64,000 nucleotides of DNA from Paenibacillus sp. An7 (lineage in GTDB: Bacteria > Bacillota > Bacilli > Paenibacillales > Paenibacillaceae): the NCBI RefSeq assembly GCF_009870785.1, contig NZ_WTWX01000005.1, positions 186,001 to 250,000 on the forward strand. Reading direction: 5' to 3'. The notes beneath the pieces are model-generated. The model did not search any database. It worked only from the letters and a program-made list of their open reading frames with translations, and was not told the DNA's origin. A program made the translations under genes and the position numbers. Shown here piece by piece: positions 33,649 through 42,605 of this stretch. How positions within the stretch are numbered: the first letter of the stretch is position 1; each line of letters starts with the position of its first letter.

Positions 33649-34311
33649 TTATCCTCCGAGACTTTGACGTATCTCTGTAATCGCTTCTGCACGATCTTCT
33701 CTTCCAAATACTGCACTGCCAGCAACGAGTACGTCGGCTCCTGCCTCCACTACAAGCGGAGCTGTCTCCTTCGTAATTCCTCCATCTACTTCAATATGAA
33801 CGTCAGCACGTCCTCTCTCACGTAATGAGCTGCGAATTTCGCGGATTTTACGTAATGTGCCTGGGATAAATGCTTGTCCTCCAAAACCAGGATTCACAGT
33901 CATAACCAGCACCATATCTACGTCATCCAGAACTTCCCCCACATGAGCTGCAGGAGTGCCAGGATTGAGCGCTACGCCTGCCATGATGCCATGTTCCTTA
34001 ATCATATGAATTACCCGGTGCAGATGAACACAAGCCTCCGCATGCACCGTAATCATACCTGCTCCTGCTTTTACAAAATCAGCAATATAAAGCTCTGGAT
34101 TTTCAATCATTAAATGTACATCCAGCAGGAGACTTGTATGTGGTTTAATCGCTTTTACAATCGGGGGTCCAAGCGTAATATTAGGAACAAAATGTCCGTC
34201 CATAACATCAACATGGATCCAGTCCGCACCAGAAGCTTCTGCTTCTGCTACTTCAGCGCCAAGGCGTGCAAAATCTGAGGATAGGATAGATGGTGCGATT
34301 TTAATTGTCAT
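33649..34311 (-). CDS. rpe: ribulose-phosphate 3-epimerase
   Basis: 220 residues, standard length. TIM-barrel enzyme interconverting ribulose 5-phosphate and xylulose 5-phosphate. Metal and catalytic residues are visible in [54 protein letters not shown] and IEVDGGI, with the phosphate loop [13 protein letters not shown] precedes the ATG. It starts two bases after the rsgA stop. Confidence 0.96.
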   Translation of the reverse strand: MTIKIAPSILSSDFARLGAEVAEAEASGADWIHVDVMDGHFVPNITLGPPIVKAIKPHTSLLLDVHLMIENPELYIADFVKAGAGMITVHAEACVHLHRVIHMIKEHGIMAGVALNPGTPAAHVGEVLDDVDMVLVMTVNPGFGGQAFIPGTLRKIREIRSSLRERGRADVHIEVDGGITKETAPLVVEAGADVLVAGSAVFGREDRAEAITEIRQSLGG

Positions 34312-34313
34312 AG

Positions 34314-35225
34314 TTAGTACCTCCGCTTCTTGTCCTTCATTTCTTCTAAAAACTGAACGTAATGTTTATATCTGCTTTCTGCAATCAAGCCGTCTGCTTT
34401 GGCACGAATCACTTCACAGCCTGGTTCATGCGTGTGCGTACACCCTCGGAATTTACAACCGCCTGAGTACTCGCGGAACTCACGGAAACAATCTCCTAGC
34501 TCTTCGACACCGATTTCAAGGAAATCCAGTTGACTAAAGCCTGGGGTATCCGCAACGAAACCTCCGTTATCGAGCGGGATCAGCTCCACATGACGTGTGG
34601 TATGTTTCCCCCGGCCAAGTTTCATACTGATCTCGTTTGTTTCAAGAGCAAGTCCAGGCATCATTGCATTTAACAACGATGATTTTCCTACACCGGATTG
34701 TCCTGAAAAAACACTAATTTCACCCGCAAGATGTTCCTTCAGTTCGTTAAAACCAAGTCCTTCCTTAGAACTTGTACGAATGACCTCGTAGCCAATTTTC
34801 TTATAGAGTTCAATAATTTCTTTGTATTTTTGTTCACTTTTTTCATCCACCAAGTCACTCTTGGTTAGACATATGATAGCGGTAAGACCCGCCTGCTCAA
34901 TGTGTACCAAGAATTTATCAAGCAGCTGAACATTCATTTCTGGTTCTTTTAATGAAAATACAAGTACGGCAAGACGCGCATTTGCCATTGGCGGCCGGAT
35001 CAATTCTGTCTCTCTCTGCAAAACTTCAGTAACGGTTCCTTCTCCATTCTCGGTAAGAACGTACTTTACTCGGTCGCCTACCAGCGGAGAGATGCCTCTA
35101 TTTTTGAAGACACCTCGCCCTCGGCATTGAACGGAGGATTCCGAATCGATCGGAGCTCCATCCTCTCCAAGTGGCTTAACATAATAGTATCCGCTTAATG
35201 CTTTAATAATAACTCCATCGAGCAT
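34314..35225 (-). CDS. rsgA: ribosome small subunit-dependent GTPase RsgA (YloQ)
   Basis: 303 residues from the ATG at 35225 (AAGGA-N2-GGTGG upstream; an ATG nine codons earlier lacks an SD). An OB-fold N-domain precedes a circularly permuted GTPase: G4 CLTKSDLVD comes before G1 [16 protein letters not shown] and G3 DTPGFSQ. The C-terminal zinc site is made by [16 protein letters not shown]. It helps 30S subunit maturation. In Firmicutes it is a known substrate of the neighbouring kinase PrkC. Confidence 0.96.
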   Translation of the reverse strand: MLDGVIIKALSGYYYVKPLGEDGAPIDSESSVQCRGRGVFKNRGISPLVGDRVKYVLTENGEGTVTEVLQRETELIRPPMANARLAVLVFSLKEPEMNVQLLDKFLVHIEQAGLTAIICLTKSDLVDEKSEQKYKEIIELYKKIGYEVIRTSSKEGLGFNELKEHLAGEISVFSGQSGVGKSSLLNAMMPGLALETNEISMKLGRGKHTTRHVELIPLDNGGFVADTPGFSQLDFLEIGVEELGDCFREFREYSGGCKFRGCTHTHEPGCEVIRAKADGLIAESRYKHYVQFLEEMKDKKRRY

Positions 35226-35272
35226 GAATCCACCGTCCTTTATACATTTCATATTGCTGCGGAATATAAGAA

Positions 35273-35293
35273 CAGGCGCCTATTCGGCGCCTG
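35273..35293 (-). terminator. GC-rich hairpin between prkC and rsgA
   Basis: CAGGCGCC, loop TATTC, GGCGCCTG is a perfect eight-base stem. On the minus strand no T-run follows, so it may be an RNA processing or attenuation element rather than a full terminator. Confidence 0.4.
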
Positions 35294-35324
35294 AAATGAA
35301 GAGTGTATACTCATATTTCATCTA

Positions 35325-37553
35325 TCACTCATCGCCATCCTCATTATCGGATGGATCTTCATCTCCCTGACCGTCAGCTTGATCATCGTTCTTATCCTTA
35401 CCGTTCTCTCCATTATTACCCTTATTGTCATTCTTCTCACTATTGTTCTTGTTTTCATTACCATTACCGTTACTGTTGCTGTTGCCGTTACCTTTATCGG
35501 TATTTTTTTCTGGCTCTTTTGCAGGAGTACCTGGTCCTTCGTCTCCTCCTCCGCCTTCTTCCGGCACAGAATTCGATTTGATCTCAGGAATTTCTACATT
35601 GCCGTTCTTAGCGTCAAAGTATCCCACCTTGTAGGTATCCACAAGCTCTCCATCCCGATGAACCGTTACATAACCATCCCGATTAGGTGCAAGCACGAGC
35701 GGAACGGAGAAGGTCTGTGTTTTATTAATCGTTTTGGTACCCCATTCCTGATTTTCCCCTCGAGCATCTGTATACACAACTCGAACTTTGCTGTTCTTCC
35801 CTTCCTCACTAGGTGCAATAAGGAATGCGAACGTATATTCAATCGTCTCCGGCGAATACCCTGTACTTACATAGATTGTAATCTCTGTACCCGGAGCTAT
35901 GGAAGACCCCGCATCAACCGGCCACTGCTGTGTAACTTTTCCTTTTTCCACTTGAAAACTGGATTCTTCCTTAATTTCAGCAAGCTTTAAGTTGTTATCC
36001 TCAATCAGTTTAACTGCTTCAGAACGCGATTTATTAATCAGATCAGGCATTAATATTAGTTCAGGACCCTTACTGACGGTAAGAACAATCTCAGCTGTAT
36101 CTGGATCAAATTCGACTCCTGGCGCAATCGACTGACTAATGACCGTCCCTACAACCTCATCGCTGAAACTTTCTTCTTTCTTGATCTGATTATCATTTTT
36201 TATATTAAGAGCCAGCAGCTTTTGAACAGCGTCTTCGTAATTTTCTCCCGTTACATCCACCATTTGTTCCTGAGGTTTTTCAGCACCAACGGTCAGATCA
36301 ATTAAGGAACCTTTTTTAACAAGACTGCCTTCCGGTTTACTCTGTTCAAATACAATTCCAGGATCGACTCCCTCTTTGTATTCTACAAATACTTCATCGA
36401 CTTCAAGCCCACTGTCCGTAAGAAGCTTTCTCGCCGCTTCTTCATCTAAAGAAATGACACTCGGAACAGGTACATTAGGAACAACAAACACTTTCTCTAC
36501 ATAAAAGACGACTCCAGCTAGGGCAATTAGGACAATGAGAGTTAAGGTTACCCAAAAAGTTGCCCGTTTCTTAGAATTCTTATTTGTCTTCGCATTGTGA
36601 TCAGCAGGTTCCGAATCAATCCTAGATGTATCTGTGTTAACAGCAGTATACTGTTCTGGTTTGATAGCAGGAATGACTCGCGTCTGATCAATATCAAACT
36701 CATCGTCAAACATCGCCTTCGGTTCCTGAAGCCGATCAGGAAACAAACAAGTCTCAAGATCGGTCTGCATCTCAAGAGCCGATTGATATCGCTCATTGGG
36801 ATCTTTACGCATCGATTTGAGAATAATATTTTCAACACTTTGCGGAATCAGCGGATTCAGAAGCCTCGGTTCCTCAAAATCTTCTTGAAGATGTTTAAGG
36901 GCCACACTGATCGGACTTTCCCCTAAGAAAGGAAGCTGTCCTGTGAGCATTTGGTATAGAACAATACCAAGAGAGTATAGATCGGATTTCTCACCCGTCA
37001 CTACTCCTTTAGCATGTTCAGGTGAAAAATAATGCACCGAACCTACGACAGAACCGGTTTGCGTTATTGTCGTAGACGTTACAGCCCGAGCAATTCCAAA
37101 GTCTGTCACTTTTACCCGGCCGTTTCTGCCTATCAAAATATTATGCGGCTTAATATCCCGATGAATAATCTGATTATGATGTGCATGATCCAGTGCATCC
37201 GCAATCTGGCAAGCAATTCTAACCGCTTCCTCTACCTGCAGCGGCGCACGTTCTTTAATAATCTCGTTTAAATTCTGTCCTTCAATATATTCCATTACAA
37301 TGTAATGAATCTCGTCTTCTTGACCCACATCATAAATACTGACTACATTCGGGTGGGATAAAGAAGCAGCGGACTGCGCTTCTCTACGAAAACGTCTAAT
37401 AAATTCCTCATCATGTACAAACTGTTGGCGAAGAACTTTGATTGCAACATTACGGTTCAGCAAAATATCTTGAGCCTTATAAACCAAGGCCATGCCGCCC
37501 CCGCCAATGCGTTCTATGACTTCATAACGACCGCCAAGCTGATGTCCGATCAT
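35325..37553 (-). CDS. prkC: Ser/Thr protein kinase PrkC with PASTA domains
   Basis: 742 residues. The kinase domain (about 10-270) has GGGGMALVY-type glycine loop (IGGGGMALVYKA), AIKVL, HRDIKPHNIL (catalytic) and DFGIARA. A juxtamembrane linker and one membrane helix (about 330-352) follow, then three PASTA repeats (VPSVISLDEEAARKLL..., MVDVTGENYEDAVQKLL..., MPDLINKSRSEAVKLI...). A further beta-type domain comes next, then an unusual final 90 residues rich in Glu, Gly, Asn, Asp and Lys. PASTA domains bind muropeptides, linking cell-wall state to translation and spore germination. It overlaps prpC by four bases. Confidence 0.96.
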   Translation of the reverse strand: MIGHQLGGRYEVIERIGGGGMALVYKAQDILLNRNVAIKVLRQQFVHDEEFIRRFRREAQSAASLSHPNVVSIYDVGQEDEIHYIVMEYIEGQNLNEIIKERAPLQVEEAVRIACQIADALDHAHHNQIIHRDIKPHNILIGRNGRVKVTDFGIARAVTSTTITQTGSVVGSVHYFSPEHAKGVVTGEKSDLYSLGIVLYQMLTGQLPFLGESPISVALKHLQEDFEEPRLLNPLIPQSVENIILKSMRKDPNERYQSALEMQTDLETCLFPDRLQEPKAMFDDEFDIDQTRVIPAIKPEQYTAVNTDTSRIDSEPADHNAKTNKNSKKRATFWVTLTLIVLIALAGVVFYVEKVFVVPNVPVPSVISLDEEAARKLLTDSGLEVDEVFVEYKEGVDPGIVFEQSKPEGSLVKKGSLIDLTVGAEKPQEQMVDVTGENYEDAVQKLLALNIKNDNQIKKEESFSDEVVGTVISQSIAPGVEFDPDTAEIVLTVSKGPELILMPDLINKSRSEAVKLIEDNNLKLAEIKEESSFQVEKGKVTQQWPVDAGSSIAPGTEITIYVSTGYSPETIEYTFAFLIAPSEEGKNSKVRVVYTDARGENQEWGTKTINKTQTFSVPLVLAPNRDGYVTVHRDGELVDTYKVGYFDAKNGNVEIPEIKSNSVPEEGGGGDEGPGTPAKEPEKNTDKGNGNSNSNGNGNENKNNSEKNDNKGNNGENGKDKNDDQADGQGDEDPSDNEDGDE

Positions 37554-38332
37554 ACGTTACCCCCCTGTTCCTCGCCGCTAGCTACCGCTTCGGGCATTTC
37601 AAAAAGGGCAACCGTTATATTATCATCCCCGCCAGCAAGCAGTGCCAGCTGAAGCAGTCTTTCCGCCCGTTCAGACAGTGGAAGATCTGCTTGTCCGGCA
37701 ATCGTAAGGACCTGTTCACTGCTGACCATATTACTGAGGCCATCACTGCAAAGCATCAGCACATCTCCTGGTTCCATTTGGACAGAATAAAGATCTACAT
37801 CTACTTCCTTATCTGTACCAAGTGCTCTCGTGACGACATTTTTAAGTGGATGAACTTGAACTTCTTCTTCACTGATCTGACCGTTTTTAAACAGCTCATT
37901 TACAAGAGTATGGTCCTCCGTGAGCTGTACTACTTTACGATCCGATATCAGATAAGCTCTGCTATCTCCAATATGACCTATAACCCCAGCCGAATCGCTC
38001 ATCAGAACAGCAACAACAGTGGTTCCCATATTATGGAACTTTTCGTTTTCTGCAGCCTGACGAAAAATCACTTCATTCGCATGCAAAATTGCATCGCTTA
38101 GAGCGGCTGACAGTGTCGATAAAGGCAGTTCAGTCTCCAGCCCGGACAGGTCCTGTGAGACGGTTTCTACAGCGAGGCGACTCGCTGTATCCCCGGCCAG
38201 ATGACCTCCCATGCCGTCCGCTACAATACCAAGAATATAACCTTGATCTAATTGGCGAACCCAGGCTGAATCTTCATTCACGGAACGAACCCGCCCTACG
38301 TGGCTGACATGTACTGTATTCATCACCTTCAT
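37550..38332 (-). CDS. prpC: PP2C protein phosphatase PrpC (Stp)
   Basis: About 260 residues. PPM-type Mn/Mg phosphatase: SVNEDSAWV, GIVADGMGGHLAGDTASR, GHIGDSRAYLI, TEDHTLVNEL and LMLCSDGLSNMV, GGDDNITVAL carry the metal-binding acids. It removes phosphates placed by PrkC on RsgA, elongation factors and others. The ATG at 38332 follows GAGGTGA; a GTG one codon earlier is possible. The stop overlaps the prkC start (ATGA). Confidence 0.95.
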   Translation of the reverse strand: MKVMNTVHVSHVGRVRSVNEDSAWVRQLDQGYILGIVADGMGGHLAGDTASRLAVETVSQDLSGLETELPLSTLSAALSDAILHANEVIFRQAAENEKFHNMGTTVVAVLMSDSAGVIGHIGDSRAYLISDRKVVQLTEDHTLVNELFKNGQISEEEVQVHPLKNVVTRALGTDKEVDVDLYSVQMEPGDVLMLCSDGLSNMVSSEQVLTIAGQADLPLSERAERLLQLALLAGGDDNITVALFEMPEAVASGEEQGGNV

Positions 38333-38340
38333 CACTCACC

Positions 38341-39381
38341 TCATGCTTCCATGTGCTTGGCGCGCAGCTGTCCGCACGCTGCCGCTATATCGTGTCCTTG
38401 CTCTCTGCGAATGGTTACATTAATGCCTTGCTCGGCAAGAATTCTTTGGAACTGGAATATGTCTTTACGTGCGGTTCTTACATATTTCCGTTCCGGCACA
38501 TGGTTAACTGGAATCAGATTCACGTGACATATCATATCTTTAATTACGCTTGCGAGTTCTTCAGCATGTTCAGGCTGGTCATTAACTCCGCCGATTAGTG
38601 CGTATTCAAAAGTAATTCTTCGTCCTGTTTTTGCCTGATAATATCGCAAAGATTCCATCACATCATCAAAAGGAAAACGGCGGTTAACCGGCATGAGCTT
38701 GGAGCGTAATTTATCATTTGGCGCATGAATGGAGATGGCAAGATTAATCTGCGTATCTTCATCCGCGAATTGATAAATATTAGGAACGATACCGCTTGTA
38801 GAGACGGTAATATGGCGCTGTCCGATATTAAGTCCTTTTTCATGAATCATCGTTCTAAGGAATTTCATCGTTTCGTCATAGTTCTCAAATGGTTCTCCTG
38901 TACCCATAATAACGATGCTGCTTACACGTTCGCCGCGCTCATCCAAAATTTGCTGAGAACGGACCACCTGAGCAATAATTTCACCCGCTGTAAGGTTACG
39001 TTTTAGTCCCCCGAGTGTGGATGCACAGAAAGTACAACCTACACGGCAGCCTACCTGCGTTGTTACACAAACACTATTACCATAATTATGTTTCATAATT
39101 ACTGTTTCAATTGCATGATCATCATGCAGTCCGAATAGAAATTTAACAGTTCCATCTTTAGACTCAAATTTAGTGATTTCACGCAGCGTAACAAACTGGA
39201 ACTGATCATTAAGTTTCTCACGCAGTGCTTTCGAGAGATTCGTCATCTCAGAGAAATCATTTACACGTTTAACATAGATCCAATCGTATATTTGCGCAGC
39301 ACGAAATTTAGGTTCACCGTTCTCTTTAGCCCACGCTTCCAGCTCTTCGAGTGTGTAATCATATATAAAAGGCTTCGTCAT
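38341..39381 (-). CDS. rlmN: 23S rRNA/tRNA adenine-C2 methyltransferase RlmN
   Basis: 346 residues from the ATG at 39381 (AGGTG upstream; 16 earlier codons are unlike the family). Radical SAM enzyme: the cluster motif is [10 protein letters not shown], with [14 protein letters not shown] and [17 protein letters not shown]. The catalytic Cys pair includes CGQLRAKH near the C-terminus. It methylates C2 of A2503 in 23S rRNA and A37 of some tRNAs. It stops eight bases before prpC. Confidence 0.96.
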   Translation of the reverse strand: MTKPFIYDYTLEELEAWAKENGEPKFRAAQIYDWIYVKRVNDFSEMTNLSKALREKLNDQFQFVTLREITKFESKDGTVKFLFGLHDDHAIETVIMKHNYGNSVCVTTQVGCRVGCTFCASTLGGLKRNLTAGEIIAQVVRSQQILDERGERVSSIVIMGTGEPFENYDETMKFLRTMIHEKGLNIGQRHITVSTSGIVPNIYQFADEDTQINLAISIHAPNDKLRSKLMPVNRRFPFDDVMESLRYYQAKTGRRITFEYALIGGVNDQPEHAEELASVIKDMICHVNLIPVNHVPERKYVRTARKDIFQFQRILAEQGINVTIRREQGHDIAAACGQLRAKHMEA

Positions 39382-39429
39382 TATTTTCAACACCTGTTCT
39401 TTCTTCTTAAATAAAGTATCGTAAAGCAA

Positions 39430-39670
39430 AACATCGTCATCTTATCATTCTACCCATTTTAACATATAATCCCGCATTCATCCATGAAAGCTGATGTTAC
39501 AGCCTGTCATACATATAGATGATCTGCCGCGCACCAAGCTTCTTAAAAGCAACAAGAAGCCGCCTAAACCTTACGGTTTACAGCGGCAATCATTGATCTT
39601 TACATATTAAAATCTTATAAAGTTTAGCAGACATCAGGTAAGGATACAACATCCTTTTTATCTACACAAG
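39430..39670. other. gap inside the housekeeping block with hairpin
   Basis: The 240-base gap between rsmB and rlmN carries a hairpin at 39559-39587 (GCCGC-TGTAAACC, loop GTAA, GGTTTAGGCGGC on the minus strand) followed by a weak T-rich stretch. It is a likely terminator of the priA-def-fmt-rsmB group, so rlmN probably has its own promoter. Confidence 0.6.
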
Positions 39671-41086
39671 CTATCCAAGACGTTTTAATCTGGCAATATA
39701 AAAACCATCACTGTTAAACTTCTGAGGAAGAATCTGAATTCCATACCCCTCTTCGGTAACACAGGATTTCACCTCTTCATTCAAGCTTTCCGCAGGTCCT
39801 ATCGCTGCATAATCAGGGTGTGAAGCTAGAAATTCACGGACAACCTGGTCATTTTCTTTAGGCTCTGTAGTACAAGTGCTATAGACTAATATACCGCCTG
39901 GCTTAAGAAGCTTTACCGCCCGGCTGAGAAGTTCACTCTGCAAACTGCTAATTGCTTCCACATCCTCCGGCGATTTCGCCCAGCGAAGATCCGGCTTGCG
40001 CCGAATGACCCCGAACCCTGAACACGGAGCATCAAGCAAAATCCGATCAAAAGAAGCCTCAGGATAATACGTATCCAAATCCAACGCATCGTGACAAACC
40101 GTTTCAATACTTCCAAGGCCAAGCCGATCTGCTTGGTCCTGAATTAATTTGACCTTATGAGGGTGAATGTCGTTCGCAATAATGGAACCTTGGTCCTGCA
40201 TCTTTTCACCAATATGAGAGGTTTTGCCTCCTGGTGCAGCGCAGCAATCGAGCACAGTCATTCCCGGCTTCGGTTCTACCGCCTCAGCAACAAGCATTGA
40301 ACTTTCGTCCTGTACAGACAACATACCATCTTTATACCAAGAGGTAAGTGCCATGTTACCGCCGCTTGATACAATAATTCCGTCTTTGCTAATCATGGAC
40401 GGCATTACGATATGACCCGCTTCTTCCATCTCTTGCATTAATTTATCGCGGGAAATCATGGTCGTATTGACACGAACACTGACTGGCGGCGCTTCATTAT
40501 TGGCACGGCACATTGCTTCGGCTGTATGCTCTCCGTACTGGGCGACCCATCTTTTCACCAACCATTCCGGGTGAGAGTGCGTAAGGGCAATACGTTTGAC
40601 TACGGGTAAGTCTTCTGGAATTTGTAACTGATCAAGATTCCGAAGCATGTTACGCAGCACCCCGTTCACCATACCTGAAATGCCCTGATGACCTTTCCGT
40701 TTCGCAATATTTACCGCTTCACTGACGGCTGCATGATCAGGAATCCGATCAAGGTATAGAATTTGATACAGACTAAGACGGAGCAAGTTCCGAACCCAAG
40801 GGGTTAGTTTTTTCAACCCTTTTGCAACATAGGACTCTAGGAAATAGTCCAATGTATTACGCCGAGCTATCGTTCCATATACGAGTTCAGTAGCTAGGCC
40901 TGCATCCGCAGGACTTAGATTTGCACCTTTTAATACTTGATTCAAGAGCAGATTACTGTATGCTCCCTCTTCTTCCACTGCGGTCAAAATGTTCATCGCA
41001 GCTTCACGACTGGTTATACTTCGTTTCTTAGGTGCAGAAGAAGCTGCCTGTTTCTTAATCGCTTTATGCTGCTCAGATGACTTCAC
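39671..41086 (-). CDS. rsmB: 16S rRNA cytosine-C5 (m5C967) methyltransferase RsmB
   Basis: 471 residues. An N-terminal NusB-like domain (REAAMNILTAVEEEGAYSNLLLNQVL) is followed by a class I methyltransferase: SAM motif VLDCCAAPGGKTSHIGE, DAPCSGFGVIRRKPDLRW with one catalytic Cys, and VYSTCTTEPKEND with the other. The 19-residue lysine-rich N-terminal extension is not essential to the family. The start overlaps the fmt stop by four bases. Confidence 0.96.
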   Translation of the reverse strand: MKSSEQHKAIKKQAASSAPKKRSITSREAAMNILTAVEEEGAYSNLLLNQVLKGANLSPADAGLATELVYGTIARRNTLDYFLESYVAKGLKKLTPWVRNLLRLSLYQILYLDRIPDHAAVSEAVNIAKRKGHQGISGMVNGVLRNMLRNLDQLQIPEDLPVVKRIALTHSHPEWLVKRWVAQYGEHTAEAMCRANNEAPPVSVRVNTTMISRDKLMQEMEEAGHIVMPSMISKDGIIVSSGGNMALTSWYKDGMLSVQDESSMLVAEAVEPKPGMTVLDCCAAPGGKTSHIGEKMQDQGSIIANDIHPHKVKLIQDQADRLGLGSIETVCHDALDLDTYYPEASFDRILLDAPCSGFGVIRRKPDLRWAKSPEDVEAISSLQSELLSRAVKLLKPGGILVYSTCTTEPKENDQVVREFLASHPDYAAIGPAESLNEEVKSCVTEEGYGIQILPQKFNSDGFYIARLKRLG

Positions 41087-42045
41087 TTCAACACCGTCCC
41101 TGCTTTGAGAGATCCGCCGCGAGCGAAATCAGAAGCTTGCATGACTTTCTTACCTGCAGGCTGTACTTCATGAAGCCATAGCGAGCCATCTGAAGTCTTC
41201 ACTTCGATACCAAGTTTAGATAAGGAAAGTACCGTTCCCGCTTCAGCTTCTTTTTGTCCGCTGGATGCATTTTTATACTCATCCGGCAGCGCCAAAGGAT
41301 TTACCGCCGACCACACCTTAAATACCTGCTCGTCCCACAGGGTAAAAGCTCCTGAATAAGGAACAAGACCACGGATCTGATCGTAAATCTCTCTTGCAGA
41401 GCGCTTCCAATCAATCTTCTCATCTTCTCTTGTCAGATTCTTCGCGTAAGTCGCTTCCTCATCATTTTGCGGAATAGCCGTTACTTTACCGCTGATCAGG
41501 TTAGGCATTTCACGAATCAGCAAGTCAGATCCCGCTTGGCTCAGCTTGGCGAACATCGTACCTGACGTATCTTCATCTGTAATCGGAACTTCCACTTTGG
41601 AGATCATATCCCCCGTGTCGAGACCTTCCGCCATATACATCAGCGTAACTCCTGTAACCTTTTCCCCGTTAATAATCGAACGTTGGATTGGAGCACCGCC
41701 GCGATATTTCGGCAATAGAGAACCATGTATATTAACACATCCGTACTTCGGCATATCTAGAACAGCTTTAGGTAAAATCTGACCGAAAGCAGCCGTCACA
41801 ATCAGATCCGGCTCCCACTTTGCAAGTTCTGCCACCGATTCTTCATCACGAAGACGGCGAGGCTGAAACACAGGAATTCCATGTTTCAGCGCAGCCTCTT
41901 TTACAGGAGTTGGGGTTAATATTTTTTTACGACCTTGCGGTTTATCTGGCTGAGTTACTACGAGTTTTACGGAATACCCTTCTGCAAGCAACTTTTCAAG
42001 TGCAGGTACGGCGAAATCAGGTGTCCCCATAAAAACAATATTCAT
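41083..42045 (-). CDS. fmt: methionyl-tRNA formyltransferase
   Basis: 320 residues from the ATG at 42045, which has GGGGGTAAGGAT upstream and gives the family start MNIVFMGTPDFAVPAL. The catalytic region is VNIHGSLLPKYRGGAPIQRSII (Asn, His) and MAEGLDTGDMI (Asp). The C-terminal OB-type tRNA-binding domain follows. It formylates initiator Met-tRNA. It follows def after four bases, the usual pairing. Confidence 0.97.
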   Translation of the reverse strand: MNIVFMGTPDFAVPALEKLLAEGYSVKLVVTQPDKPQGRKKILTPTPVKEAALKHGIPVFQPRRLRDEESVAELAKWEPDLIVTAAFGQILPKAVLDMPKYGCVNIHGSLLPKYRGGAPIQRSIINGEKVTGVTLMYMAEGLDTGDMISKVEVPITDEDTSGTMFAKLSQAGSDLLIREMPNLISGKVTAIPQNDEEATYAKNLTREDEKIDWKRSAREIYDQIRGLVPYSGAFTLWDEQVFKVWSAVNPLALPDEYKNASSGQKEAEAGTVLSLSKLGIEVKTSDGSLWLHEVQPAGKKVMQASDFARGGSLKAGTVLK

Positions 42046-42049
42046 ATCC

Positions 42050-42541
42050 TTACCCCCTGTTACTGCGATTCGGCAAATCTGCTCCGATTTCATATATTTT
42101 TTCAGCTAGATCGGTGAACAAAACTCCGTTTAAATGATCGATTTCATGCTGAAAAGCACGTGCAAGAAGACCGCTTCCTGTAATCGTGATCTCTTTACCT
42201 TCACGATCGAGGCCTTTAACGGTTACCGTCTCTGCACGGCGTACATCTCCGTTATAACCAGGAATACTCAGACAACCTTCGGGACCAAATTGCTCGCCTT
42301 CCTTAGATACAATCTCTGGATTAATCATTTTGATGAGACCGTGATCATCTCCTGTATCAATAACGATCAGACGTTTTAAAATTCCGACTTGCGGAGCAGC
42401 AAGACCTACTCCTTCAGCGTCATACATTGTATCCGCCATATCATCCAGCAGTTTTTGCACGTTTGGCGTGATTTTGGTAACTTCTTTCGCAACTTTACGT
42501 AGTACATCATCAGGTTCTTTTACAATTAATCGAATTGACAT
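42050..42541 (-). CDS. def: peptide deformylase
   Basis: 163 residues from the ATG at 42541 (MSIRLIVKEPDDVLR; AGGATGG upstream). Metal and active-site motifs: GVGLAAPQVG, EGCLSIPGY (Cys ligand) and QHEIDHLNGVLF (two His ligands and Glu). It removes the formyl group from new proteins. It is a short, type 1-like deformylase. ATG 42556 is a less likely alternative start. Confidence 0.96.
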   Translation of the reverse strand: MSIRLIVKEPDDVLRKVAKEVTKITPNVQKLLDDMADTMYDAEGVGLAAPQVGILKRLIVIDTGDDHGLIKMINPEIVSKEGEQFGPEGCLSIPGYNGDVRRAETVTVKGLDREGKEITITGSGLLARAFQHEIDHLNGVLFTDLAEKIYEIGADLPNRSNRG

Positions 42542-42605
42542 CTTAATGGACACCATCCTATACGCTTTTAAGTTATGTTTTAATTCTATGATCAAACCGC
42601 TTGGC

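Noticed and set aside
35379-35990. Plus-strand open frame rich in Val/Ile/Leu opposite prkC
   Set aside because: It is the antisense of the Asn/Asp-rich tail and PASTA region of prkC; the apparent membrane-like composition is a reflection of that sequence.
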